Source: Eutreptiella sp. 'Long Island Sound 2002' (Eukaryota > Euglenozoa > Euglenophyceae > Eutreptiales > Eutreptiaceae). Taken from it: DNA of 64,000 nt. The position numbers were made by a program, and so were the translations under genes. The stretch is taken from NCBI GenBank assembly GCA_964036045.1, contig OZ038386.1:19368225-19432224 (forward strand), written 5' to 3'. Below the pieces are notes generated by a model. That model saw nothing but the letters and a program-made list of their open reading frames with translations. It did no database searches and had not been told where the DNA came from. Shown in pieces: positions 10,660-21,324 of this stretch. Each line of letters begins with the position of its first letter. Positions within the stretch are counted from its first letter, which is position 1.

Positions 10660-13240
10660 CAGCCCGGCATGGAGGCCAAAAGGGGGGCACGGTGCGAAGG
10701 CACACCACCAATGCGCCACTGTGGCAGCCCCTCTTGGTGCGCCCCACGATCGCAAGCAAAGGTAAGCACCTGCGACAGCAGAATCACTGTCCACAAGCTC
10801 CATTTGGGAGAAGAAAACCATGTGAAACACCACCCACAACTGTTCTTTTTAATGATACCCTTGTTTCACGTCTCAGGGATGCCCAGCTGCAGGTCACAAC
10901 ATATTGCTCATCACCTATCATGCACATTTACGCATCGCATCAGCACATCAAAATCATGCATTTGTGATGTGTGTAGACACCAACCATGGGGAAGTTGGGT
11001 ATCGACTCATCGCTGTGTGTAATCGATTCAGAAAGTAGTGCCCACAGGGCAGCCAACTAGCAGCAGTTGACCGTAGCTTTACAGGGGCAGCAAGAGGTAG
11101 TAAACCGTCACCTTTGCCCACATATGGGTAACCTAACGCCCAGAAGGTTCCAATTCTACAGATCAAAATGCGCGAAAAAACTCATGCATGAATAAACTAT
11201 TTCTGGGGCAGCTGTTCAGCCCATGAACTGACAATACAGCCCATGAAAGTAACCGCCCTATTTGCCGTTGGTCATCCATATCACCTAAAGCCTGAGGCTA
11301 GGAGTGACCGTGGGACATTGCTGGAGACAAACGCCTTGCAATTCCAGGTTCCAAAGACCCGCAGTATCATGTATCATCTATCTATCACACAAGCGCAGAC
11401 ACCTCGAGAGTCGGTTTCACTTGATCCTCCAAGAACACGTTCACTTTGTGTCCTTTGGGTCGTGAATACTTGCGGTTTTCCAACACCTGAAAGGCGTGCA
11501 ATGCGTGCCAGAGCGTGAGCGTGAGCGAGAGCGTGATACAGGCGGTCCAGGTTCTAGGGGAATTACCTTGAGATAAGCATGTGTGACATTCCCTTCCCAT
11601 TTCGAACCCGCTACGGGATGCAGATGCTGAGACTCCACGCCCGTCAACACTAGCCACACGCCCGTGTTGCGTACTAATAGTTTCACGTACACATGCTGCC
11701 ATGAGCACAGGAGCTGGTGCAGCCCATTACAGCAAGGGGAGGGCGGCATAGTGCATGCCATTTGGGTCAGGATGTCTCCATATATTGATACCCCACCCGT
11801 CGAAGCCCCCGCAGCCTGGATCCTTGGCTTAAATTTTGAAAGGGGGCAGATCCCCCCTCGCCACCTCGTCGAAGCAGATGACCGGAAATTGACAGAACCA
11901 ACGCCCAGTGCTGCCGTGAAATTGAGGGATGCATGCATCATCCACAAGATTTCTGGTCAAATACAACAAATTTCCAAACCCCAAATGCCCCGATCACCTT
12001 TTGCCCATGCAATGTCAAATTTGTCATTTTTGTGGGAGATGGTGCACCAGATTTGGTGTAGACCAACGGCCGACGAAGCTGCATCCAAGCGGCAAAACAT
12101 GCCGAAAATACCATCATGGCCAAATAAGCTTGCAACACAAAATATGGACACCATGCAGCTCAATACCAAGGTATCACACCGCCCACACACTACACACTTG
12201 CACGAATCAAGAAGCGCACTACCAAAATTCATGGTGCAAAAATTGATGGAACCAATGATTGGTGTTGTTGAGACCAGGCTCGAGGCGCACCAAGATGTGG
12301 TGGCACACAACATCAAAGCAACAAAAATATGCACCACGTGTTCTTCTCACAAAAAGTTTTTAACCACACCATGGGCAATGATAGCAAGCCGTGGTGGCCT
12401 AATAGCCTTTTACTAAGTTGTTTAGCTGAGGCGTGATAGCTCGGGGCAGCGATAGCTAGCGGTTGCATTCGTGGCCCAGTAAGAGGTGCCTTAGAAGTGG
12501 AACAGCTTTGGGCAATGTTGGTTCCTATTGTGATAGCTTTTGGGCAATCACAGGCATGGTGGTGGCCTTGCCCTTTTTCAGATTGGTTGCCGCAGTGCGA
12601 TAGCTTCGGGCAATGATAGCACCTTGCCTTGCAGGAAGGGGCAAATGGGGGCGGCTTAACCTCGGATACCTTGCTTGCCACTGCAGACATTGCGCGCTTG
12701 TTGAAGGCGTGCTTTTGCAACGATGGTGAGCTCAGGTAAACCATCATAGTTTTCCCAGGTGTGGTGAGTCCCACAACAAGGGGAGGGGGGGAGACGATTA
12801 AGGTTCACATTTACTCACTACCCACCACCGTTTTCCAGCAACGCCTAAGTTTCTTTTCAACCATTCCCCAACACTTTTGTTTGGGTGCATTGAGATTGTG
12901 AGCAAGCGGAACGTATCGGACCCGATCCAAGCCCTCTGCACCCTTGATGCATGGGAATCCCGCACACACTACACACACAATATGTTACATACCACCACTA
13001 AAGTGGACAGATTTTCGAGCATTGTGTGTGTGCAAGAACCAAGGGGGAGGGGATCAACGTTGCGTTCTTCGGAGAAAATTGATGTTTTTCTTCGTGCGGA
13101 CAAGGAGCGAATGTTTCTCCCCCCTTTTGGTGGCTAGCCCCGTGGGCCACAACCACTTAGCCATCGTTGCCCAAAGCTATCATTCGGGTGGCACCCAACG
13201 TAGGGCACAACGAGGACACCAAGAAGGCTTGAACCAATCC
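10660..13240. other. Unassigned sequence, decayed repeats
   Basis: No frame has convincing protein character. Between about 12375 and 12620 and again at 13160-13190 a motif near GGGCAATGATAGC or GCTATCATTGCCC recurs in both orientations (for example 12374, 12530, 12599, 13168), suggesting remains of a foldback element. A 250-codon frame at 11664-12416 was considered and not accepted. Confidence 0.4.
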
Positions 13241-13242
13241 CC

Positions 13243-13647
13243 TTACCACGGGCCACGGGCCACATAGAGATAGTTGGGGTGGACGACCTGCTGTCGCGTT
13301 TGTTGGTAATCATGTCTCTCGAACTTTTGTTGCTCCCTCTGCATCTTGTCTTGCAAAACCTCTTCAATGCTCACACTTGCGCGCACCGCCACATCCTTGG
13401 ACCGGCGGTGGCCTTGCATGCCTCCCACGACTGCTGCAAAGACATCCGTTGGCGTCGTGCGGGCTGGTGGGGGATCGGGGTTCGGAGCATAGTCCGCTTT
13501 GCTCCGGGACTCAAATTGGGCCAAATTGCGTTTGTGGTGGTCCAAGCGGGCCTTTTGCTGCTTCAAGTAGCCACCTTTATGTTGCGTGAGCACGAGGCGC
13601 AAGATCTGCTCCCGTTGGGAATCCGCGGCGTCTCCCTGTGCTGGCAT
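13243..13647 (-). CDS. Probable C-terminal fragment of a transposon accessory protein, unknown
   Basis: A 134-codon reverse-strand frame of soluble, charged composition: a basic amphipathic region (KQQKARLDHHKRNLAQF), a Pro-rich linker (NPDPPPARTTPTD) and a Gln/Glu/Lys-rich helical end (VLQDKMQREQQKFERHDYQ). This resembles the C-terminal helical tails that follow SANT/Myb-like domains in transposon-encoded proteins, such as those at 18888 and 53617, but there is no direct match to either. No good ATG context is seen; it is probably partial. Confidence 0.35.
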   Translation of the reverse strand: MPAQGDAADSQREQILRLVLTQHKGGYLKQQKARLDHHKRNLAQFESRSKADYAPNPDPPPARTTPTDVFAAVVGGMQGHRRSKDVAVRASVSIEEVLQDKMQREQQKFERHDYQQTRQQVVHPNYLYVARGPW

Positions 13648-13939
13648 TAGGTTCCGGGGCTAGAGCAGCCAACAGCAATGACCCATGTGCCCTTCGGGAG
13701 CGCCCTTCAAGAGCGCGGCACAATACACGGGAAGCTATAGAAAGGATGAGGGCCCAATTAGCTCGCTCAAGAGCGATCGACACAAGGGCTAGTTGAGCAA
13801 AGCACTCTCGTCGCACAAAGCAAAGCGCCCAAACAAGAACTTGCTACTTCAATTTTGGCATGCCTTTGGACGTCACGAGGCACGCGCTCATGTTGGCATG
13901 GTCCATTCATGATGGCAAAAAATTCTTCGTGGCGAAAAC

Positions 13940-14010
13940 GGAACTTTCTTTGTGGAAAACGGGCTATTAACGCGTTTTTCAGCCAAAAAAAAAACGGGCT
14001 GTGGTGACCC
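13940..14010. repeat. AACGGGCT foldback-type repeat
   Basis: GGAAAACGGGCTATTAACG, CGTTTTTCAGCC, an A-tract and AACGGGCTGTGGTGA occur here. The same series is found at 61360-61545, with relatives at 62560-62690. Confidence 0.6.
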
Positions 14011-14084
14011 ATTTTAAAATTGGGGTTCATTGGGGTTGACAGTGAATGCGCGTTGGTGACTAGGCGATGCAATCCGCGCCAGAT

Positions 14085-14205
14085 CGGATCCCCCCCCCAA
14101 AATGGACCGCATCATGGATCGGACACGGAGGTGAAAACCCCCCCGCCCCCCCCCCCAACCCCCCCAACCCCCCCTGCCTACCCCCCCGAAATGGATCGGA
14201 GCCAA
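14085..14205. repeat. C-tract repeat with CCAAAATGGACCG...CATGGATCGG
   Basis: CCCCAAAATGGACCGCATCA, ATGGATCGGACACGGAGGT and long C runs. A second copy in the same orientation lies at 16545-16665. Both sit near short reads of GCGCGCTGGTGAC type sequence, so this is probably one dispersed family. Confidence 0.6.
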
Positions 14206-14801
14206 AAAATCGCCCGAAACTCGCGGAGCGCCGCGGTTACTGCCCGGGGAGCCCCAACGTCACCAAGTCAGCCACAATGGGCATGCATATGCATGAGACA
14301 GGCACTCGGCAAACAAAGCAGAGATCTTTGATGATGCTAACTTGGGCTACTAGCACTGCTACTACTACCACTACCACTGCTACGCTTGTACAAATCCACA
14401 TTCGCAAGGGTCTTCACAGCCTTCACTCTACCCTTCCCATTATTGCACTTCGCTCCAACGGAGGCCATAATGCCTAGCCGTTGCACTTCGGAGTAACTGC
14501 AATAGGATTGATAAATTACGGTAATTTAAGGTTTTTAAATTACGGGCCGTAACTTACGCCGTAACTTACGCCGTAACTTACAAAAATTACGTAATTTATG
14601 GTCCGGACCAAGGTTTTACGCCAAAAGCATGTAATTTTGCCAAAAATTGTACTTTTCCCGCTTTTGTAGGGGGGGTGAGGGGTGGGGGAGTTGTTGGCAA
14701 CTTTTGTGGGGCCCCCATGGGCGAGCCACAACCTTCCACCTTCCCAAGTGTGCAAGAGGGGAGACAAATCGCAATCTGAATTCATTGGTTGTGGGTTTCA
14801 C

Positions 14802-15180
14802 CTACCGCTTCGAAAGAGCGCTGTGGTTGTAGCGGATGAACGTGTCACGGGCGAGCTTCCGGAAACCCAACCGATCCCGATTCGTTGCCCGTGGTGGTGT
14901 CCACAACGCTTGCGTTGCATCACATAGTTCGGCACCTACTTCAACGTCCTCAGAAGTATCTAGAGGAGTATCCACGGGTAGGGCATCTTCGACCTCCTCA
15001 GGTTGAGTGTGTTTGTCCCTCCAATGTTGAAGCATCCGGTTTTGGTTCGCAGCCTTGCGGTAGTCACGAACAGGGTGCTTGCATTGAACCGTTTTGGGTG
15101 TTTTCCCATCATCTTTGAACTCAACAATGGTGTATTCATCCCAAATAGCCCCTTTAGTCTTCGGCCAGATTCTAACCGCG
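14802..15180 (-). pseudogene. BED-type zinc finger fragment
   Basis: Reading 15180 to 14802 on the reverse strand gives IWDEYTIVEFKDDGKTPKTV then QCKHPVRDYRKAANQNR and MLQHWRDKHTQPEEVEDALP. An aromatic start, one Cys-x-x-type ligand region and a closing HWRDKH pair are like the BED fingers found at the N-terminus of hAT and related transposases, although the full Cys-x2-Cys pair is not clear. It is followed by an acidic linker and a stop near 14802. No catalytic domain follows, so it is a remnant or an exapted DNA-binding fragment inside the element 14505-15971. Confidence 0.45.
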
Positions 15181-15644
15181 GCTGGAGGTTCTGAGGTGAC
15201 CGGTGACCCCCCCCCCCCCGCCCCCCCCCCCCTCTAGCCGCGGCTAGTAGAAATTTTCAGGAACCCACCAGAAGGCACCATTTCTGCAATTTAAAGCAAA
15301 CATGCAATATGGCAATGGATACTAATGGGTACCGTGGACTTGTTGGAAAAAAATTGTTTGACAGCGAACCCACTAAATATGCAACAAAACGGAAATGAAC
15401 TACTCATGCAAGATCTTGGAAAAAATTTTTGTTCGATTTGTTCAAAAATGTGTACAGTGTGATGTCCCATGTTGCAACATGCATGATGCAACTCAAAGGC
15501 ACACAGCGATGAAACTTCTTGAAAAATTTGTTTCGATTGTGCTGGAACAAGCAAGCAAAAGCATACCAATTGCCATGCAAAAAAGTCCGATCAATCACAT
15601 TGTGTCCCATAGACAATAGACAATACGAAATGTTTTTCCACACT

Positions 15645-15760
15645 TCTTCATGACACCTTGTGACAAATATTTGGTCCGGCCGTGGCTCGAAGCCGCAAAA
15701 CTCAATGTTTTTCCTCATGACACCTTGTGACAAATATTTGGCCAGCCGTGGGGAAGCCAC
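15645..15760. repeat. Tandem duplication of about 70 bp
   Basis: GACACCTTGTGACAAATATT followed by TGG and a GGCCGTGG-like segment occurs near 15650 and again near 15718. Bases 15972-16540 beyond the element show no gene. Confidence 0.7.
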
Positions 15761-16544
15761 CGCAGTGAGGTGATGACCCCCCCCCCCCCACCCCCCCCCC
15801 TTTGGTTAGAATCAGTCCTTCATGTGTGTGAAAAGAGGCCTATGGAGAAGGGGTGGCGAAAAATTCGGGCGGGGCGTAACTTACGGCCCGTAATTTATGA
15901 TCGCCGTAACTTACGTAATTTACGGCCGTAACTTACGTCGTAACTTACGTTTGTAACTTACGTTGCAATCCTAAACTGCAAGCGACCGCCATATTCGTGA
16001 GCACATCACCAGGCACCTTGAAATGAAGTTATGCATTGAAAAAATGCCCCCATTGACAAGGTGTTCCCAAGGTACAATGAAGCACAATTAATTTGCAACG
16101 ACTATTTGCACTCGCCATCCACACAAGACAACTAAAGATCATGGCAACAAAGCACTTCACCATCAAAAAAAAGCTCCATGCATACTTGTGAAAGTAATTA
16201 ATGTTCTTACGAAGGCACAACAAAAGTCTTGATGCATACAATAATCGTGAGGCAAGTTCTTCATGCCAAAAACAAGTGCTCGACAGATTGAAGGGTGATT
16301 GGTAATGATTCAAAAGTTCTTGATGCACAATAATAAAAATAAAAAAACATGAAGGTAGCACATCACTGCAAAACAAAGCAACACATCCTTACCAAAGTTG
16401 CAAAGCATGGAAAGGGTTTCTTCAAAAAAAAAATTGCCATAGCCCACACAATATCCACATCAACATCAAACCCAAAATGCATCGCACTAGATCGAACAGG
16501 TGTGCGCAACTATAAAAAATGGATCGGGATGGTGAAAAAAACCC

Positions 16545-16665
16545 GAGCCCCCTCCCCAAAATGGACCGGATCATGGATCGGGGTAGGTAAAACACCCCCC
16601 CCGCCCCCCCGCCCCCCCGCCCCCCCGCCCCCCCGCCCCCCCCCGCGCCTACTCCCCATGTGCGC
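16545..16665. repeat. Second copy of the CCAAAATGGACCG / C-tract repeat
   Basis: CCCCAAAATGGACCGGATCA, TGGATCGGGGTAGGTAAAAC, then C runs broken by single G residues. It matches 14085-14205. Bases 16680-18880 (2.2 kb) contain no frame, repeat or RNA that I can support. Confidence 0.6.
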
Positions 16666-18887
16666 GCTGGTGACCTAAAGCTCACCGATGCACACGCGCA
16701 CCACCCACTTCATCACCAACACTTCATGAGAAATGGGCCAATCGTGTGACTTTCAAGTCTTTTGGCTCCAAGGACAACTTGTTTTGCAACCAACGTGCCA
16801 CTCGTTGGACGCAAACGCGTTGGAATTTTTCGGGAGTCGAATCAAAGTTTGGGGATGTCACAATTGCTACGCAAGTAAGCAAAGATGAACCCTACACTCA
16901 TGATTGAATGATGGTTTAAAAAGGATGTAGCATCACCATGTTCGGCGCACCTTGCACGTTGTAACTCGGGGCACATGTCTATGTCTTTTATGTTTAGGCC
17001 AAGTGAAAAAAAAAGGAGAAGAGACCTAGACCAAATAGTTTGTGGCATCGTTTCCATTTCTAGATTGCCTCCACGGCTCCTCGGAGACCACGCCACGCAA
17101 AGAAAGCGCAAATTCGCAACCAAGGGACATAATCAATGGGTGTAATCAATTGTGTGAACCATTTTGGTGGTGGTGATCCAGCACATGGATTGTGCATCGT
17201 GGATCGTGCACGTACGAATGGCGCGGGCAGACATGGCGGGGTGTTCGTAGCCACGGCTCGCCGTGGATGGATGTTTTTGACCCCCACCCCCCCCTGCCGT
17301 GTGACTTGAAGACCGCCGGCGGAACATCGGACCAAGGCTTTGGAGTGAGGATAATTCGTGGGTCGCCATCAACGCGAACAACACACCTTGCAAGGGTGGA
17401 TTGGCAAAGGGGGCCCGACACACCCCTCACCATGCACTACACGCGACTTAAAACATGACACCGTGTCTCTCAGCTTTTTAATGATCATTCAAAAGCCATT
17501 GTTGAGCGGTTGCTTAATTATTTCACAAAGCTGCTGAGCACCAACTTGCTTCCCACTGGTGATACGATTGATGCAAAGGGATCCGTGGGTGGTGGTGATC
17601 CATAGAACAATGGATCACGTCCGCGAACTGGAGTTTGCTTCGCTTGTCCCAAATATGGGACTCGGCTTTACCATTGAAGAGCACATGATTTGTCAAATAT
17701 AACAAGGTCAACGCCACACGATGCAAACAAAAGTGGGAGAGCAAGGCCAATCAATAAATGATTCGGCTAGAGTTGGCCTTGCCGTTTGGATATTTGTTGA
17801 TTAATGGTAAAAGCCACTAGGGCAAAATCCACACGGAATGCATTGATGCTTGCGCGTAGGTCACATCAAATCAATCGGCATCTCCCATCCCTCTTTGCCA
17901 TGCTCTTCTACCTTTGTATTTTTCCTTTGCACGCCGATAAGTGTTACGGGAAGTGGGGCACGAAGAAACATATGCACAGGAGGTCAAAAGGGGGTGCCCT
18001 TTTGACGGCAAATGATTTCGTCCAAAAACATGGCATTATCAGAAAGTGTGTCACGATTGCGATTGCTTTCCGGCGCATGCGCGCAAATTACTCTTCAGAT
18101 CATGTGTACAAGAGGCATTCAAATGCATGTAAAGCATAGCTCATTATGGGCGGGTTGTCAAGGGCTTGCAAACCCTTAAGTTGGAGACTTTGCTGATGAG
18201 GGGTCGATTTGCAAATCAAAAAGATTGCACAAAGCCACATTTCAACCATGCCATGCCATGCATGCCCTTGGGTACCATTTGGCAACAAACTTTTAGTGTG
18301 ATTTTGTCACATCGTGTGTCAGCCATGTTGCGGTCGAGGCATGCTATCCCAATTTTAGGGCGAGGGTTGCGTTGGTACTAGGGACGCGAGTTAGAGTTAC
18401 CTAGGCTTTCGAGGAGCACGGCTGTGGATGGCGGAGTGCGCGCCGTCTACGTGATCTCTAGCACAAGGACGACGCGGAATACTTGGCCTGCCGTGTACAT
18501 TTCAATTAGTGTAGTTGAATCGTGTGTAATAGAGCATCCACGAAGCAAAAAGGAACTATGCAATCTATCTTTAACATGGTCCACTGAGAAGATAACCCAC
18601 GGAGGCAAGCGAGAGTACAGTGTGAGACAGGGCCTTTCGGCGTTCAAGCCGACATGGGCAACTGCGGTACCGGGGGAGCTAGGTGGGTATCCTAAAAGTG
18701 GTGGAAGGAAAAACCCTCATATGGGTATATCTTGGGGACCCAAAAAGCTGATATGGGTATATTTTGGGGGGGATGGGGGAGGGGTTTTGTGACTTGACTC
18801 GGACCTCAGCAGTGGCAAACCCAACCTCACACAGGCAAACCCTGAAGGCATGGAACATAAAACTCAGACATGAAATTTGAAATGTCC

Positions 18888-19662
18888 TTAGTTCTTCGAC
18901 ACTTGAGCCCGCCACTCCAAAAGCTGCTTACACTGATGCAACTCCGCTGGCGAAAGTTGTTCACCACATGCAGTCCGAGCATACAACTGAGCCAAGTGAG
19001 TATCAACCTGCTGAATCATCAAAAGCATATCACTTGCAACTTGTGCGGGAGCTTGTGTGGATGATGGTGTGGGATTGGGAGGAGGTGGGGGTTGAGTGGC
19101 TTGTTGGGCAACCGGTTGTGTCATATCTTGCACCTCTGCTGGGGTAACTTGCTGTGCCTGTTTCTTGTTCCGATAATCATGGTGGTTCTTGAGTGCTACA
19201 CGATCACGTGGAGTCAAGTCATACTGCAAACCCTCAAACCAACCATCCGCCCTGAGAACATTGTTCCAAAGAAGTGTCATGGCAGGAAAATCTACCCAGT
19301 CACCTTTTGGAAAGCGAGGAGCAAGGATAGAAAACAATGCCTTCTCGGAATCATTCCACTTGAGGCGTGTGACACATTGCTTCTTGGAATGCAAATATTC
19401 TGTGGCACTCACGGATCATTACGCATGTTGGTATTGCGGTTGGTGTGGGGCACCACAAAATCAGGTCTCACCATCTTTTGTTTTTCACCAAGCTTGTCCC
19501 GGGTCATCTTGTCTATTTGCTTAACAAATTTTGCGGGGTTTGGTACTGCGGCCGTTGCATTGCCTTGGTTTCTACCCGTTGTTGCTTGATGGGCTCATCA
19601 TCATCCGAGGACTCATACTCCAGTTCTTCCTCAATGACTCCTTGACCTCCTGGGCCCTCCAT
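18888..19662 (-). pseudogene. SANT/Myb-like transposon protein, frame-broken
   Basis: An acidic start (MEGPGGQGVIEEELEYESSD at 19662) runs to a stop at 19513. The SANT-like part is in another frame from 19412 to 18888: RLKWNDSEKALFSILAPRF, a Trp-containing helix (DWVDFPAMTLLWNNVLRA) and YDLTPRDRVALKNHHDYRNK. These read as a three-helix Myb/SANT fold. A Pro/Gln-rich linker and a C-terminal helix QLSPAELHQCKQLLEW follow. The protein at 53617-54258 has the same plan (KYTSDEEDLLKILLPRY, then GQLSPQQWVQYHQLF), so the two are homologues. The break may be an intron or a frameshift. In related transposons such proteins are presumed DNA-binding partners of the transposase. Confidence 0.6.
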
Positions 19663-20013
19663 GTGGTCTAATATCAAAGATACAACACATAACAAGCACA
19701 AAATGCAAAAAAAAACGAGCTCAAATAACTGCTTGTACATGCATGGTTCGGCTGCGAAACTCGGTACGTATCATTGCCCAATGGTCCTTTTGACTTGATG
19801 AATGTATCTCCAAAATTTCAAACAATGGTGTCAAGTTATGGTTACGTCGTCCAATCAAGGGTATATTCGTCGAAAAACAATCATTCATTATTTAATATGA
19901 ATGCGTTAACCATTTTGCACCGTAATTTCTGTTAAATTCTTTTGCGTTCTCATTTTTCGTCTGTGGTACTTCAGCGGCTGAACAGGCCCGGCGCCGCGGC
20001 TTAGCCTAAATCT

Positions 20014-20250
20014 CGGTGACGGTATGCAGACTGCGGCCCTAGCAGACTGCGAAAGACTGCGCACGAACAGGCGACACGCGCATTTACGACAACCGAAAAA
20101 ACGACTGCAACTGATCTTCTGCTAAAAGGCGACAAGGATGTTTTGAACCGTTCTGCAGCCGAAATTTATAAAATAATTGTATTATTTTATCGCCAGATAA
20201 GGGAACGATACCTTACTGGTAACAAGGCTACTGCTGTTGATTTTCAAGTC
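20014..20250. repeat. Left terminal inverted repeat of the MULE
   Basis: Pairs with the right end at about 51050-51251. Bases 20014-20160 show no mismatch by eye; the inner part (GAACGATACCTT and AAGTCCCTCCAAGTGAAAAT) is only similar. Confidence 0.85.
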
Positions 20251-20370
20251 CCTCCAAGTGAAAATCCACTCCCTCCTACTCAATTTCAACTCCCTCCTAC
20301 TCATTTTCAACTCCCTCCTACTCATTTTCAACTCCCTCCTACTCATCTTCAACTCTCTCCTACTCAACTC
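20251..20370. repeat. Left subterminal minisatellite (reverse orientation)
   Basis: About six 21 bp units of ATTTTCAACTCCCTCCTACTC, the reverse complement of the units at 49893-51053. A little more than one forward unit also sits at 21180-21211 next to the LTR2 insertion. Confidence 0.9.
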
Positions 20371-21178
20371 CTAGTCAACCATATTGTGAATGTGTGCATG
20401 CAAATGATCATTATACGCGGCCTGCTGCGAACTCAGGCCCCGAGGAGCCTGATTCACGCTGGTTAGCGCATCTGAAAGCTCAAGGGCAGCATTCAGCTCT
20501 TCCTTCAGCGGCTGACCGCTACCCCTACCCTGACCCCTACCTCTTCCCTTTGTAGCACCCTTTGGACCATCCCCTCGCTTAGCGGCCTTCCTGACAGTTG
20601 GCTGCACGGTTCGCTTGGCGGCCACCGGCGGGGGAACAGGTCGTGGTGCTTGTGCACCTGCCACATGGATTTGTGTGGAGGAGGCTCGCATGTCCACAAA
20701 TTGGTTCAGGCGCCTCTCCTCTTCTTCGAGAAAGGCCTCTGCATCTTGTCCCTGGTCGGCAAGATGAGTTGCCACTCGATCCACATTAGTTATATATTGA
20801 CGCATCCGGGACTGCAGGTTCCCTAAGGAGCGGACAATCTGCTCGCGTTTCGTTTTGGACGGCAAATCAGCCCACGAGGAGATGTCGGTCAATATAATGT
20901 CATCGTCTGTAGCATGGATTGCCACGGGTACCTGCACTGTGGGTAGGGGGAGGCGTTTGGCACTGACAAGGAACTCAGTTGCAGTCTCAAAATGTTTTAA
21001 AATAAAAATTGGATTGAACAACCCAAGATGGAAGCCGACTGAAGATGACCGATGATGCAAAACACCAAAATAGTGACGACATTGATGCCCGACTCGGACA
21101 GCAAGTCCACAACTACACCAAAACTTCGTATAGGCACCATCCTCACCCAATGGCTCAAACAGACAAACATAATGTGGA
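20371..21178 (-). pseudogene. MULE transposase C-terminal remnant with SWIM zinc finger
   Basis: The reverse-strand frame is open from 21234 to a stop at 20371, but the first 20 or so codons are read from minisatellite and LTR2 sequence. The coding part starts near HYVCLFEPLGEDGAYTKFW. It contains CSCGLAVRVGHQCRHYF, the SWIM pattern CxC-x8-CxH located C-terminal to the DDE domain in MULE transposases. A helical region (ERRLNQFVDMRASS) and a basic Gly/Arg/Lys-rich tail (KRGDGPKGATKGRGRGQGRG) follow. The DDE catalytic core that should precede the SWIM finger is absent from this copy, so it cannot encode a working transposase. Confidence 0.8.
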
Positions 21179-21206
21179 GGGAGTCGAAAATGAGTAGGAG
21201 GGAGTT

Positions 21207-21211
21207 GAAAT
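21207..21211. other. GAAAT target duplication, left copy, of LTR2
   Basis: Matches 49888-49892. Removing LTR2 restores an uninterrupted minisatellite unit (GGAGTTGAAATTGAGTAGG type), which supports the junction. The duplication could be read as 6 bp (TGAAAT) because one T is shared with the LTR end. Confidence 0.85.
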
Positions 21212-21324
21212 AGTAAGAAAAAGTGCTTTTCCATTGCTTTGAGGCATACTCTAGTTGTATTAGAGATGCACTGAGCATCCAGGCATTTCTATCTTAGTAT
21301 TGGTCCCACCAAAACCGGTGATAA
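21212..21324 (+). repeat. 5' LTR of LTR2, first piece
   Basis: Matches 49092-49204 with four substitutions noticed. The LTR continues at 38561 after LTR1. The split point is the ATAA at 21321-21324. Confidence 0.93.

Larger units (their letters stand above)
14505..15971. mobile_element. Candidate 1,467 bp TIR element with GTAACTTACG iterons
   Basis: The ends are GGATTG and CAATCC, flanked by TA on both sides (14503-14504 and 15972-15973). Inside each end lies a cluster of GTAACTTACG or GTAAATTACG units: 14515-14600 on the left and 15873-15965 on the right. AAATTACGGGCCGTAA on the left matches TTACGGCCCGTAATTTA on the right in inverted orientation. The TA flanks would fit a Tc1/mariner-type or other TA-targeting element, but a two-base duplication is weak evidence. 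The interior holds a BED-like coding remnant and two C-tracts (15210-15233 and 15777-15800). Confidence 0.5.

Noticed and set aside
11664-12416. 250-codon plus-strand frame
   Set aside because: No domain, irregular composition, and reverse-strand frames of similar length overlap it; more like a chance frame in decayed repeats.
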